DNA of 64,000 bases from Delphinapterus leucas (Eukaryota > Chordata > Mammalia > Artiodactyla > Monodontidae), in contig NW_022098008.1 of the NCBI RefSeq assembly GCF_002288925.2, positions 2,230,814-2,294,813 on the forward strand, in the 5' to 3' direction. Each line of letters starts with the position of its first letter. The first letter of the stretch is position 1. This document shows positions 1 to 11,124 of the stretch, in pieces. Below the pieces are notes generated by a model. That model had not been told where the DNA came from, ran no database searches, and saw only the letters and a program-made list of their open reading frames with translations. Position numbers and translations under genes: made by a program.

Positions 1-959
1 GCCCGACCACATAGGAGAGAGAGGATCTCTTTTATACCCTGGTTGATGGTGGGGTTTTAAAACTTTTCGTTAGTATTTTTTTTCCCAAATGGAAAATGGG
101 TAGCCAAATGTTATTCTGATTTTCATTTTTAAAATATGAGTAAAATTGAGCCTTTTGTTTAGATATTTATCGGCTTTTTAATATTTTTTTCCTGTGAACT
201 CTAAGTTCATATCTTTTCATCTTCCCACCACCTCTCCCCACCCCCACCCTGTAAGCTGTGTACGTTTTTCTTAGTGATTTCTAAAAATTCTTTATCATAC
301 CAGAAAATAGCCCTTTGTCCATGGTATTGGCAAATTGGTGAAATGAGGAACAATGACATGGAGTTTTAGGGGCGATTAAATGAGCAAAGTGGAAGAACAT
401 GGCCTGGGACAGAGCTAGGCTCAGCAGAGGCAGACATAGTGATCGTTCTGACTTGATGGTTTTTTTAAATTGTCTTTCCACAGTGACATCTGGGTTGGGT
501 GTCCTTTGAACATCTAACCCTCTGTGAGGCAATACATAAATAAATTCAGTTACGTCCACTTAGAATTCATGTGGAGATTCTCATGAAATAGATTATTGTC
601 ATGGAGTAGATTATTTTTCAGATCCATGGCTGCCTTGAAATGTCCCTCATATTTTGTGCCAATCAGTATAAAAATTGAGTGAGTTTAATGTCTCCTGGTA
701 AAAAGAGTATGAGAAAGCCAAAATTAGACAAATGCTCATCTGTCTTTCACCTCAACGCAATAAGCAAATGATTCTATTTTCCTTTCAACACAAAAACCAG
801 AAACTGTACAGTGTTACCGCTGCTTTTTGCTTACGCTTATTAATGGGCCATATGGAGAAGTTTTTAAGGTCCTCCAGGAAGAGAGGCACTCCAATCTCTT
901 TCCTTACCAAGTGGTCAGGTGATGAAGACAAAGTGGTGGATCCCACGTCCTTCTGGATC
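1..959. other. Unique sequence, no recognised feature
   Basis: I see no repeat family, exon or RNA gene here. The short open frames have no recognisable domain and look like chance. A C-rich stretch near 225-250 would read as G-runs on the minus strand. Confidence 0.5.
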
Positions 960-1169
960 CATGGTCCCAGCTGGGGGCTACCTTGGCACCCATGGGACAG
1001 TTGGCAATGTCTGTAGACATTTTTGGTTACTACAACGGGGAGGGGGCCGCTCCTGACATCTGGTGGTGGTGGTGGCCAGGGATGCTGCTCAACAACTTTC
1101 AAAGCACAGAACAGACCCTAACACAAAGAGATGTCCTGCCTGAAATGTCAAAAGTGCTGAGGTTGGGAA
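960..1169 (+). mobile_element. MER20 DNA transposon (hAT-Charlie, nonautonomous)
   Basis: The segment follows the MER20 consensus as I know it: 'ttggcaatgtctgtagacat' followed by 'tttttggtt', a 'catctggtgg...ccagggatgctgct' core, then 'gaaatgtcaaaagtgctgag' near the end. It is almost full length (MER20 is about 220 bp). The (TGG)n stretch near 1060-1076 is a local expansion inside the element. MER20 has no coding capacity and was mobilised by hAT-family transposases. The edges are approximate because the terminal repeats are worn. Confidence 0.85.
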
Positions 1170-1429
1170 AGGCCATACTGGATAAAGACCTGCATGGGGA
1201 CAAGAGGAGGTGCCATTCCAACCCCAGACTCCCTCTGATCTCGGATGACCTTGGCCTGCAGTGGCTTAAAGCAGGCTTTCGGTTCCAGGCCAGAGATTGA
1301 AATCAGGCCGTGGCAGGGAGAAGGCTGAATCCTAGCCGCTTGACCAGTGGCCAGTGACAAGGTCCTGGCCCGTTGACTTTGTAGAAATGAATTCCCACAA
1401 GGTTGGAAAGTAGTGAAACGAGTAAATTG

Positions 1430-1435
1430 TTTATT
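1430..1435 (-). promoter_or_regulatory. LTR polyadenylation signal AATAAA
   Basis: The plus strand reads TTTATT, which is AATAAA on the minus strand. It lies about 80 bp downstream of the LTR TATA-like box, as expected for an R-region poly(A) signal. Confidence 0.5.
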
Positions 1436-1512
1436 AGGAGGAAAAAGAGTACGTGTGGATAGACACACAGGTGGGCTGAGAGAGATTTAAGCCCTCGTGG
1501 TTGTTCAAGTCA

Positions 1513-1519
1513 CTTATAC
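1513..1519 (-). promoter_or_regulatory. LTR TATA-like box
   Basis: GTATAAG on the minus strand, about 26 bp downstream of a CCAAT-type ATTGG at 1545-1554. This is the expected core promoter arrangement of a class I LTR. Whether it is active is unknown. Confidence 0.45.
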
Positions 1520-1975
1520 GGGGCATTTCTTCCTGGTTTCCTTTGGCCAATCATCTTGCTTTGCCTGGCTCTGAGTCCGTATTTGGTTTATCTCAGGGTC
1601 CTACCCTGTGTGTGTGTGCTCTCTTAGACAAGACAGATTCTAACACAGAGGCCTATGGGTAGGTTGACATCACCTACTATGGGGTGGTGCCCCTCCCCTT
1701 TTGACCTTCAAGTAGCCTTTCTGTACGTGTTTAGTTGAGAAGGTCTCCTTGACCTTGAGAATGAGGAACATGTGGTCTTTTCTCTCTTATCTGGGCAGGG
1801 CCCAGCTCCTCTCTCGCTCCTGCTACTTTTGAGTATCTGTCCACAGGGGACAGACTCCAGCTGCTCAGCCTGGGGCCCATCTATCTCCTGCCTCACCCCT
1901 CACTCCTGCCAGCTGTCTGCAGGTTCAGGTCTCTGCCCTGGGGCCTCACGCCCCAAAGCACAGAAGGTCCTGCGG

Positions 1976-4685
1976 CCACAGCACTCCTTCCCTCCACATG
2001 GACCCGGCATCCCCGCCTCCAGGACCAAGTGTGCACCAAGCCCTCTCCCTGCACTTTACAGCATCACCCCTCGGGTCCCCCAAAGAACCAAATGAGGCGT
2101 CTCAAGGTTGCTCTCAATATTAATGAATTATAACCCCAATCATTCCCTTAAGAGCTTGTATGACTCAGATGGACATTCTTGTTTGTCTCCCTTTAGTATT
2201 AAAATGGGTTTAAATTTTTAAATTACATTTCAAATATTAATATTTTAAATATATGTGTAAATACACATTGAAACTCTCAAACAGAAAACTTTTGGAAGAA
2301 CACAGGCTGTGCCAGCCATCCTGATTCATCACACGACATTTTTTTTTTTTCCTGAAATTTCAAGGTATCATGATGGGCAAAAGGTTTCCTCTTAGGAGTG
2401 ACTCAGGTTGTTACCTGGCTTCTGAGCCATGGGGAAAGAGCTGTCAGAGTCCCCAAAAGTTCTGGTGGTGAGACGGTTCGACATTTTTAGTGAAACCTCT
2501 ATTTTGACGTTAAGACTAGTGATTCGGCAACTCCGTGGTCTGGATACTCTTGATTCTTTGCCTGTAGTGTGGGCAACAGACTAAAAATAGAAGAGGATGA
2601 GGTCACAAGAAGAGGATGTGTGATGCAGAGAAAGGGTGCAAAATGGTGAAAAACGGACAAGGGCATCAGTTAAGGAAAACCCACGCGATCTCCACACACT
2701 CAGGCATTCCTGTGGGGGGCAAAGTACAGGAACGGTGCTTGTGTCATTGACAACCTGAGTCCCTGGGAAGGGGACAAATAGCCGTCAGTTTTCTCCACCA
2801 ACAGACATGGGAATTGTGTCAAAGCTCTTAGAAATAGTTTTACCCACATAGTTCAACGGAAAGAAAAAGTGTTTCTGAAAAGAATAAATGGCAGGGATCT
2901 AGATAATCCACTCATTCAGGGAACTTTATTTATCAGCCAGAGTGAACAAATGAGGAGATGCATCTGAAGTTGGTGGGAAACCATCTGAATTCAGGGCAGG
3001 TAGCACTGGCCAGAATCACCCATCACTGGACACCACTGGCTGCAAGAGAGCAGATCACTTCCAGAAGCCGGCATGTGCCCGGGCTGAGGGCTGGTCTCCC
3101 CTGTGCCTTGTCAGGAGGAAAGCCACCAAGTGGAAGTCAGCTGCAGAAGAGGGAATTCCAGTACAGAGGAAGGCCACCGGTGTCCAAAAGACGGAGAGAG
3201 TATCTTTGTGCATCTCCCTTTTCTAGAATATTCAAACATGCTTCTTATTTCATACATGAGCATCTGTGCCACACCGAGTTAGCGATCCTGGAGGAATAAA
3301 GAAGTGAAAACACCACGTGACAGAATATGCTTTTGGGGACAGAGGAGGCAGGAGTGAAGGGTTGAAGAAGGATTCTGGTTACATTCTAGTCACGTGGCTA
3401 AACGTTTCCAGCAGGTGCATATCTAACTCTTCTCCTTTAGGCTTCTATTTCTCACAAATGCTTCTTAAACCGTGGTCTTGTAAATTAGGGAATAACGCTA
3501 AATCGGCCGTCAGTATAGCTTTATGAAACACTTCGTTCATGAGATTTGCTTTTTGAAGGAACAAAAACTTCTTTGAAAAGTACATGTACTTAAAATAAGT
3601 TATAAAATCAGGAGATTAGTTCTTAAATTAGAACTCAGGACAGTTTTTCCGTCTTCTCTTTCTCTCTCGCTCTTTAGTGTACAAATGTGTAAATATGTAA
3701 ATATAATGCAAATAGATATATAAATCGATGTTGATGTGTCCATTTATATACATAAATAGACATATCAATAACACACGAATCATAAACATTGATGTATGAA
3801 TTCAGATTCTGTTGATATTTCTTTCTAGAAACAAGTTTTAGAATAAGTAATGCTCTTGTCATATACTCATGAAGCATATGGAACATTGTTGACGGAGCTG
3901 GCTGTGGTGGATAATATAATAGGACATAAAAGGCAACATATAAAATAATTTCAGGCATTTTTATTTGGGGAGACCCCAAGTGAAGCCTCCTTGTATGTGT
4001 GCCTATAGCCATGATAAATCAATGGACATAACCTCTTCTGTTTATATTGTTTATGTAAATAATGTATTTTATAGATTGGTTGACTGCTTATGTGTTTGTT
4101 TTCAGGTGCAATCTTCCAGGGTCGCCCACTACACAGCCTTGTCTAAGCTATTCCCAGAGGTTGATAAGAATGTTAAACCTTACATCTGTGGGGTGATTCA
4201 AACTTTCTGAAAGAGCATGAATATTTCTGTATGGATTGCATAATGGAATCCACGCTGTGGTATTTGTTTTCCAGAGACATTGATGGAGAGAAGTCTAAGG
4301 AGCTGCCTTCACTGGTGGGCAAAGAGCAGCCCTGCTTGCTGACTGCCGCCAGAGGTTTGCGGCCCCTACCCCACTCATGCCACGACACACTATACCCTCG
4401 TCCCCATAGAACTTCATTGCTTTCAGCTTCTGTTTGTCTGTCTCTAAATATTGAGGACGTTGTGCAGAGTGTCTTTGCTTTAGAGACTTTGAAGGATGGG
4501 GCTGAGGGAGACATTTGCTGGGGACCGGGGGGAACAGAGGATCCCAGATGCCTGGAAGTTCCAAAGGGCCTTGGAAACTGATCAATAAGATTTAGACATT
4601 AAACAAACAAAAAAGCAAAACAACATGGGGGAAATAATTTTTGCATTTTTAAACACCAGTGAATCCTTAGAGTTAATTCAGTGCC
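1976..4685. other. Unique sequence without a recognised gene
   Basis: AT-rich to mixed sequence. There is a poly(T) run near 2339-2351 and AT-rich stretches near 2200-2270 and 3690-3790. Open frames of up to about 116 codons show no domain. I see no clear repeat family, though diverged elements could be missed. Confidence 0.4.
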
Positions 4686-4687
4686 TA

Positions 4688-4815
4688 GGGTCATGTCTCT
4701 TTCAACAATTAATGTAAACAACACTTATTCTGTGCCACAAAATGTAAGTACCACAGATACAGAAACACTTAGGGCGCGGTCACTGCTGTCCTGGGCTCTC
4801 AGTCTTATTGGGAAA
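4688..4815 (+). repeat. Old SINE/LINE-type fragment (MIR or L2-like)
   Basis: The order 'acttattctgtgccacaaaatg' (split here: 'acttattctgtgcca', then 'caaaatg'), 'cacagatacagaaacactta' and 'gtcactgctgtcctgggctc' follows the common MIR/L2 pattern of 'ttactatgtgccaggcact', 'gggatacag' and 'gtccctgccctca'. It ends where the MLT2-type LTR begins. It is short and diverged, so the family is uncertain. Confidence 0.4.
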
Positions 4816-4821
4816 GGAGGG

Positions 4822-5252
4822 CGTGATGGTTAGTTCTATGTGTTGACTTTTCCGGATTTTGATGTCCACTTGTCTGGTCAAACACCAGACCTGATGTTGC
4901 TGGGAAAGTATTTTTTTGGATGCAATTAACATTTGACATTTAAATCAGTGGACTTTGAGTAAAGCAGCTGACCCTCCATCATGTGGGCAGGCCTCACCCA
5001 CTCAGTTGAAGACCTTACGAGCAAAAACTGAAGCTTCCCAAAGAAGAAGCAATTCTGCCTCAAGACGGCACATAGAAAACCTACCTGAGTTTCCAGGCTC
5101 CTGCCCTGGGGAAATCAGATACAAGACTGCAGTCTCGACTCTCCCCGCAAGTGTACAGACCGCTGTCTGTTTACAGGTTTTGGACGTCGAACATGTCAGC
5201 TCCCACAATAATTGTGAGTCAATTCCTAAATATAAATCTACCTCTCATTTTC
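4822..5252 (+). mobile_element. MLT2-type LTR (ERVL)
   Basis: It starts with 'gtgatggttagttctatgtg', the typical opening of MLT2 LTRs. Family-typical landmarks follow: 'tttggatgcaattaacattt', 'gactttgagtaaagcagctg', 'atgtgggcaggcctcaccca' and 'ctgcctcaagacggcacata'. An AATAAA-like region near 5225-5240 marks the end of the copy. The last 50-60 bp of the usual LTR are missing or diverged. ERVL LTRs are old mammalian solo LTRs; no internal ERVL sequence flanks this one. Confidence 0.85.
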
Positions 5253-8047
5253 CAGCGTTCATCAGAGAGCAAGAGAGTCCTGCGTCTCCTGTCCCCCTGC
5301 AGGACCTGAGCTGCATGGAGCGTCACCAGGAAGCAGCAGCGGTGTGATGTAACTGAGAGAACTGTCGATTGGAGATGAAATCTCTGTGCAAACTCCAATG
5401 CAACGGGAAGGAAGACCCTTACAGAGATGCTAAGCGTTCGTTGGACACACGTTGAGCTGTGAGCAGTACTAACCACACGGGCCACAGGGGGTGCCCTCTG
5501 GGCAAAGGAAACAGCCTGGGGGCAAAGGTCAAGAGAAGAGCCTTCACGATGTCTTCAGGCGCCGGGACCGCTTCCAGCGGGGAACGTGAGGCTGGAAGCT
5601 GGAGGGTCAGGACTCACAGTGTCTGAGCTGAAGGTCCGGGGCATTCTCTTCCCGTCCATGGGGAAGCAGTGGCATCATCAGATGTACATGAGAGGCACAC
5701 AAAACAAACGCATGACAGCAAACTGGCCACAGCGCAGAGGCCAGTGCCACGCGACACCTTTGCAGGCGGCAGACGACTCTGAGTCTGAGGACAGTGAGGG
5801 CGCTACCTCCTGACAAGTGCACCTGTGCACACACGTCACAGGAGCCCGTGGTCTAGGCACCGCCTGCATGCTGCGACGCCAGCGTGACCAGGACTCCGCC
5901 CCTCAACCTTGTAACCAGCGCTCAGCCAGAGGCTGGGGATCCAGAGTCAGGACCTTAGGTGCTGCAGAGGCGACCTGAGTGCCTCGGAAGCAGAAGCCTG
6001 GGTCTGCCGTTGGCTCCCGTCAAGGTCAACCGAGCCAGGGAGCCCGTGGTGTGACCTCACGCCTGGCAGGGCCCTCGCTCTGCAGGGGCGTCTGGACTAG
6101 GGAACTCGACTTTGCATCCAGGCTCCCGGCCCACGTGCTGATGGCAGAGGCCTCACTTCTGCCCTGGGAGTCCCCAAGAGCCCTCAGAGCCCCGGGGAGG
6201 GGTGGGTCAGGGAAAGGCTGTGTCTCGGGCCTCGAGAAGGAGGCATCGGCAGTGGCCTGTGGACCACGGGACCCTCCAATGGGAGCTAGGCGTTTTCTCC
6301 CATGTGGGACTTTCTTTCCCAAGAGGCACTCACTCCCCCTGCTCATGTTCTTGGAGCTTCTGCAAAGGGCAGCAGGAAGAGACTGTGGGGACCCCGTGAC
6401 CTCACAGAGATTAAAGTCTCTGCCCTGGAAGTGGTGCCCTGAGGGGTGTGTGATGCTCTACGTCGGGGTCGGAGTGGATTGTCTGTTTCTCTCGGCGAGT
6501 CCAGAACCTTGCAAATCCCTCACCCAGGCCCGGATTAAGCGGTCTGACTGGAACCAGAGTGGCTTTCAATCCCACAGCCCCTCAGTTTCCAGTTCCCCTC
6601 TCCTTGGCCCATCCAGGAGGCGCCATCAGAATAATCTTCCACGTCGTCTACCCCTGTATCACCTGTATCCCTCAGGTCTGTATTGCGGGCAGTTTTCTCA
6701 GATCTGACATACGGTACAGGGTTTTCCATCGCTGGGGAGCTGGCAGCCCAAGTCAGGCCTGATGTAGGTGGTCCTTCCCCTGCTGGGGAGGAGTCTGCTG
6801 GTGTGTGAGGTGTAGACCCTCAGGGCTCCAGGGAGAAGCTGAGGTGTACAGGAGGCCAGGGAAGGGGCAGCCAAAGGTGACAGAGTCCCGGGTGCACCAG
6901 TGTGTGTCTCAGTACTATGGATTCCTGGTCACTGTTTAGCCAGTGACCAGTGTTTAGCCACTGTTTAGACTTGGAGTACTCTGTGAACCACATTTTATTA
7001 AAATAAGGGGCCTCTGTGCTTTTACATTTCGTCTTGGAGACATGTGGGTCCCGTCTCATATCAGTCCTTGGAAAGAAAGGACGTTGGTTCTAAAGAGCCA
7101 TTAAAATTTTGGTGAGTCGATCATTAGGTGCCTGGAGAGTCAGTGCTATTGGAGGTTCAGTGTCACCACTGGTAAGCCACGGCGGGCACACTGAATCCCA
7201 CTCTATTTTCGCGGCCTACATCCGTAAAGACCTCATGTGTCCATCCCGCCACCGAGACACCAAATCCAGTCTTGCAAAAGTGACTCAAAGCACAGTGATT
7301 GTTGCAGAATTATCACTTCCCTCATTCAGGTTTTCCGTCCTTGTGTCACGAGGTTCTGGAAAAGTCTGAAACCAAGAGAGTGGGTAATACCAGACAGAAC
7401 TGGATCTCATGTTCCTGAGTCTCAGAGTCTGGCTCCGAGTCTGTTCACTGGTCACCGAACAGTGATTCAAGGTCTACTGAAGTCTCTTGCCTTGCTTTCC
7501 AAGAGCTGCTGGTGGAAGTCAGAGCCTGCCCTGGGGCCTGGGGCCTGGGGGCCCCTCGTTGGAGAAGCTGTGTGTGCGCAAGGCAGCCACACACAGAGCC
7601 AGGAGGGACGGATCTGAGCTGCTCCCTTGTCCCACCCCCCTGACCCGGTCCGCCCAGACCCTGGGGGCTGGGACGGCCAGCGTCAGGCACAATTGGGGCT
7701 CGCGTGGGGCTTGGTTACATCACAGGGGATACAGTGCTCTTGGGGTTCAGGACGTCAGCTGCCCTCTGTGCCGGCTTCTGCCCACAAGCAGCCCTCACCA
7801 CCCACTCCAACCCCTCCTCCGCCTGGCCCTGGACAGATCTTCCCAGGCTCTTTCCTGCTTCACTTTTGTTTTTGGGGGGCACAGGATGGCTAGCGCGACT
7901 GGGGTTAATGTTTCCCTTCCCCCAGGTCGGTTGGGCTCTGATAAAAGCCCAGCGGGTCAGGCTCTGGTCAGAAGTTTAGTATGAGGACCGGCCTTGTTAA
8001 GAATGGGCATAATTCTGGGCATATTTCAAACTGGCCACCTTCCCCCC

Positions 8048-8070
8048 ACCCCCACCCCCACACACACACC
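8048..8070 (-). repeat. C-rich/CA tract, G-runs on minus strand
   Basis: Runs of five or six C separated by A, followed by (CA)n. The minus strand carries three closely spaced runs of five or more G, a possible G-quadruplex former if a fourth run is borrowed by splitting or from nearby. Confidence 0.4.
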
Positions 8071-8473
8071 GGAGCACCAGGAATGATTCTCTGCTCTGCT
8101 CTGTGAGGACCAGATAGAGGCCCTGGAGGGAAAGCTCACAGAAGTGGGGTGCCCACCCTGCTCCCACCCCGTGACTGGGTCCCCCTGGAGTTTTTAATCG
8201 CTCAGGCAGACCTGCGTGCACTGAGCTTCCGGCAACTTGTCACGTACACTTTAATTTCTCTCACCCGACGCTGGTTCCAGTCGACACTTCTGCTTGTGGG
8301 TTTCTGCTCGTGCGTCTCTGTATCTGCCCGTCTCTCCAGTTTCGGGGGCAGCGAATTGCCCTGTGACCTCACTTTTCTGAGAATCTAAGAAAAGTTGTTG
8401 ACTTTCAGTGTGTTTAGCCTTTGTCTTGTTGCGCGGATGGAAACGTGCGCGTCCTTCACTTTCCAGCCTAGAA

Positions 8474-8482
8474 ACCGGAAGT
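8474..8482 (+). promoter_or_regulatory. ETS-family site ACCGGAAGT
   Basis: An exact match to the ETS core with optimal flanks (GABPA/ELK-type). It lies in a GC-raised block, about 190 bp upstream of a strong splice-donor-like sequence. A 9-mer can occur by chance. Confidence 0.3.
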
Positions 8483-9815
8483 TGCCTGCTTCTTGTCTGT
8501 CCCCAAAACCTCGTTCTCAGGAAGGGATACACTGTTTGTTTCTCCTGCACGTACTTCCTGGGTTCACCTGGTGTGGGGCTCCGGAGCGTACAGGATGCTG
8601 ACCCCAAGAGAAGATGAGATCAGAGACGGTGTCCCGCGCAGCCTTGTGTTCTGACCAACAGAACCCTGACAGGTAAGTGCGTTTGTACGGAGTACAACAT
8701 CTCAAACTAAAAGAATTGGTTTCCAATAAAATGCAGCCATAGGGGAACTATTTTCAGGGATGGGGTAGGAGGGGAATCTTTCCCAGGTCTTCTAAGGGGC
8801 TTGGCTTTCAGGTGAATGCCCACTGACCTGTGGGTATGTTTCAGGACTCCTTTTCGAATATGAGTGACCCCCATGGGCAAAAACAGGGGTGGAGAATGTT
8901 CTTTTGGCGGGAGACTCCAACTGTAGGGCGTCTGTGGACATCAAAATTTGCCCACTTTCCTTGCCTCCCACTGAGAACTGAGAAGATTTCTTTATTCTCA
9001 AAGAGAGAAGAGGGCAGTGTGTAATCACACCCTTGCTGGGTGTGATCGTTTTTGAATGAAAGTGTCAGAATCTCTAAGCGGGTGTGGTTGGTCCCCATCA
9101 CCATTAGCTTAATTTACACGCGTGTGGTTAAATTTCCAGATCTCCATTTAATTGAGTTTTTTTCAGGTTGGCCTGGATTTTACTCTGTGTTCCTGTCAAC
9201 TTTTTGTAAGTTTCTGGCAATTATGACCAGGTAGCCAGTTTGCAGAGTCCATTTGGTTACTTTGTGTTGCTCATAAGCAGATGTCATGGAAACTACAACA
9301 CATACAGCGAGGTCACTGTTTAGTATTGATACTGCTTGTATGTTAGCACTTTATCCATTGCATTAAATAATTCTAGCCTGTAAGCAATCTAGTTTCACTG
9401 AAATGATAATGTTTCCCAACATCTAACTTCCCCCCAGGGTACAAGAAAGGAGTTGGAAGATTATTGGGCACCAATAGTACGGTAATGAATCTACACCATT
9501 CAGATTGCATGATAATCCCAATGACTGCCGGTCAGCAGGCCTTGCGCAGTGGTTTTTGGTCCAGAATGACTGCGGATGTGTTGGAAATAGGTGGTGGATG
9601 GTGGCTGTTTAGTGTTTCTCTACTCCTTTGGCTCCAGGAGCTGAACTTGCAGTAGATGGACAGAAAGTTCCTTTCTAACCAGCCACCCAGGAGGGAACAG
9701 AACTCAGGCCTTGAGTTTTCACCATCAGGTTGTAATGTTCCTTCACTTATGTAGGGAATTTATGTAAATATATTCTATATGTTCTGTTTTATGTATAATA
9801 CATATTATGCCTTTT

Positions 9816-9967
9816 ACGTATAATAGACATATACTTTTGCTTCTAAGAGCCATCTTATTTGCATATCTTGGGATAAGTTGATGATTTATGTAAATATATC
9901 CCCAATTTATCCAATGAGATGCAAATAAGAGGGCCCTTAGGAACAAAATTATATGTTTATTATACAT
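9816..9967. repeat. 152-bp imperfect palindrome with paired octamer motifs
   Basis: The left arm (about 9816-9880) and right arm (about 9901-9967) are reverse complements with few mismatches, around a loop near 9881-9900. Each arm contains TTATTTGCAT or its complement ATGCAAATAA, the POU/octamer core, in mirrored positions (about 9856-9865 and 9918-9927). The structure looks like a MITE or a fold-back DNA element. I do not recognise the family. Confidence 0.7.
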
Positions 9968-10693
9968 GGGCTACTTCAGAAATAACGTGGAAAATCGCCA
10001 GTAGGATCTATTAGGAGGGATCAATGTTTCCTTTCTTATTAATCCAGTTTCTTGTATTTTGAATATTCTACTTGACCTTTCATTCAAAATATGCCGTTGT
10101 TCCATCATATTTTAACTCTCTATTCACTGTTCTTGAGGTATTTTAAGAGGGTGTGCCTGTAACTTTCAGAAAAGTTTTCATTTTTAGGAGAGTGAAGTGT
10201 ACAACCTCAAGATATTAATACAGCTACAAAGTAATCACTTTGGCCTGATTTAGGGCCCGGGAAAATCAATCCTTCCAGTAACCCAGGACAATAGGAACAG
10301 CAGCAAGATGGCAATCTGGGGACACAACACACCCTTTAAAGTTTTCTCAGTGGTGTTAGCTCAAAATCTCACGGCTCCTTTACTCCTCACCAAGTTCACG
10401 TGGATTTCAGAAAATTGTATGATTTGTTGCCTTTTTACTTTATGACCAAACATTTGGAATACAACTTTAAGTTGTGTAAAAAAGGTAGAAAATAGAACCT
10501 GCAGCTATAACCATAAAGCTTTTATGGTTATATATATATATTTATACCATATAAATATACGATGCTTATATATTTGTATGTTTTTAAAATGACCTGAGGG
10601 TGGGAACATAGGTTGATTGAAATGCGACACAAGGACATTTTTGGAGGATGGGAATGTTCTAAATCTTGATTATAGTTATTACCTGGGTGTATA

Positions 10694-10773
10694 TTCGGTT
10701 GGCCATAAAGTTCATTTGGGTTTTTCCATAACATCTTACAGAAAAACCTGAACGAACTTTTTGGCCAACCCAA
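10694..10773. mobile_element. Mariner-type MITE, 80 bp, near-palindrome
   Basis: The whole element is an inverted repeat: 'ttcggttggccataaagttc' at the left mirrors 'gaactttttggccaacccaa' at the right. It is flanked by TA dinucleotides at 10692-10693 and 10774-10775, the target duplication of Tc1/mariner elements. This matches the mariner-derived miniature elements ('ggttggccaaaaagttcgtt') common in cetartiodactyl genomes. It has no coding capacity. If transcribed it would fold into a long hairpin. Confidence 0.88.
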
Positions 10774-10782
10774 TACATTTGT

Positions 10783-10800
10783 CAAAACTCCTCTAATTGG
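10783..10800 (+). repeat. Target site duplication (left) of CHR SINE
   Basis: The 18 bp 'caaaactcctctaattgg' occurs here and again at 11107-11124, exactly flanking the SINE between them. Confidence 0.95.
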
Positions 10801-11106
10801 GGACTTCCCTGGTGGCACAGTGGTTAAGAATCTTTCTGCCAGTGCAGGGACAGAGGTTCCATCCATTGTCCGGGAAGATCCCACATGCTGCGGAGCAACT
10901 AAGCCCATGTGCCACGACTACTGAGCCCATGTGCCACAACTATGGAAGCCCGCACGCCTAGACCTCGTGCTCTGCAACAAGAGAAGCCACCGCAGTGAGA
11001 AGCCCAAGCACCTCAACAAAGAATAGCCCCTGCTCGCCACAACTAGAGAAAACTCGTGCACAGAAACAAAGACCCAATGCAGCCAAAACAAACAAACAAA
11101 AAAACC
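10801..11106 (+). mobile_element. CHR-type SINE (tRNA-Glu-derived), full length
   Basis: It starts 'ggacttccctggtggcacag' (tRNA-like head with A and B box region), continues with the long tRNA-unrelated tail and ends in an A-rich (aaac)n tract. It is bounded by perfect 18-bp target duplications. About 306 bp is the longer subtype of the CHR family of cetaceans, hippos and ruminants. It was mobilised by L1 machinery and has no protein product. Confidence 0.95.
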
Positions 11107-11124
11107 CAAAACTCCTCTAATTGG
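11107..11124 (+). repeat. Target site duplication (right) of CHR SINE
   Basis: Perfect copy of the 18 bp at 10783-10800. Perfect identity suggests a fairly recent insertion or slow local decay. Confidence 0.95.

Larger units (their letters stand above)
1195..1975 (-). mobile_element. ERV class I-like LTR, antisense
   Basis: Read on the minus strand this has the order of a retroviral LTR. A CCAAT-type box (ATTGG within 1545-1554) lies about 30 bp upstream of a TATA-like box (GTATAAG, 1513-1519), and an AATAAA polyadenylation signal (1430-1435) follows, consistent with U3-R-U5. The U3 side runs to about 1.97 kb. It resembles ERV1-type LTRs of cetartiodactyl genomes, but the exact family is not determined. 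No gag, pol or env sequence is seen next to it, so it is probably a solo or fragmentary LTR. The outer limits are uncertain, especially at the 1.2-kb end. Confidence 0.6.
5253..9742. other. GC-rich unique block, no recognised gene
   Basis: GC content is raised at about 5.4-6.6 kb and 7.4-8.7 kb, with CpGs locally more frequent than in most of the window (for example around 5550-5600 and 8420-8500). It holds the longest plus-strand open frame of the window (5979-6707). That frame begins at GTG, has no recognised domain and is low in sequence complexity, so I do not call it a gene. An ETS-type site and a strong splice-donor-like sequence occur at 8474 and 8673. No interspersed repeat is obvious. 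Confidence 0.4.

Noticed and set aside
5979..6707. 242-codon plus-strand open frame, the longest on that strand
   Set aside because: It begins at GTG, has no recognised domain, lies in GC-rich sequence where long frames arise by chance, and has an opposing frame over part of it. No splice or promoter context supports a gene.
7487..7984. 165-codon plus-strand frame
   Set aside because: Overlaps two other frames on the same strand in GC-rich sequence. No domain, low-complexity composition.
10801..11106. Possible tRNA gene from A/B-box-like sequence in CHR SINEs
   Set aside because: The tRNA-like head is part of a SINE, cannot form a complete cloverleaf, and is followed by a SINE tail and target duplication.
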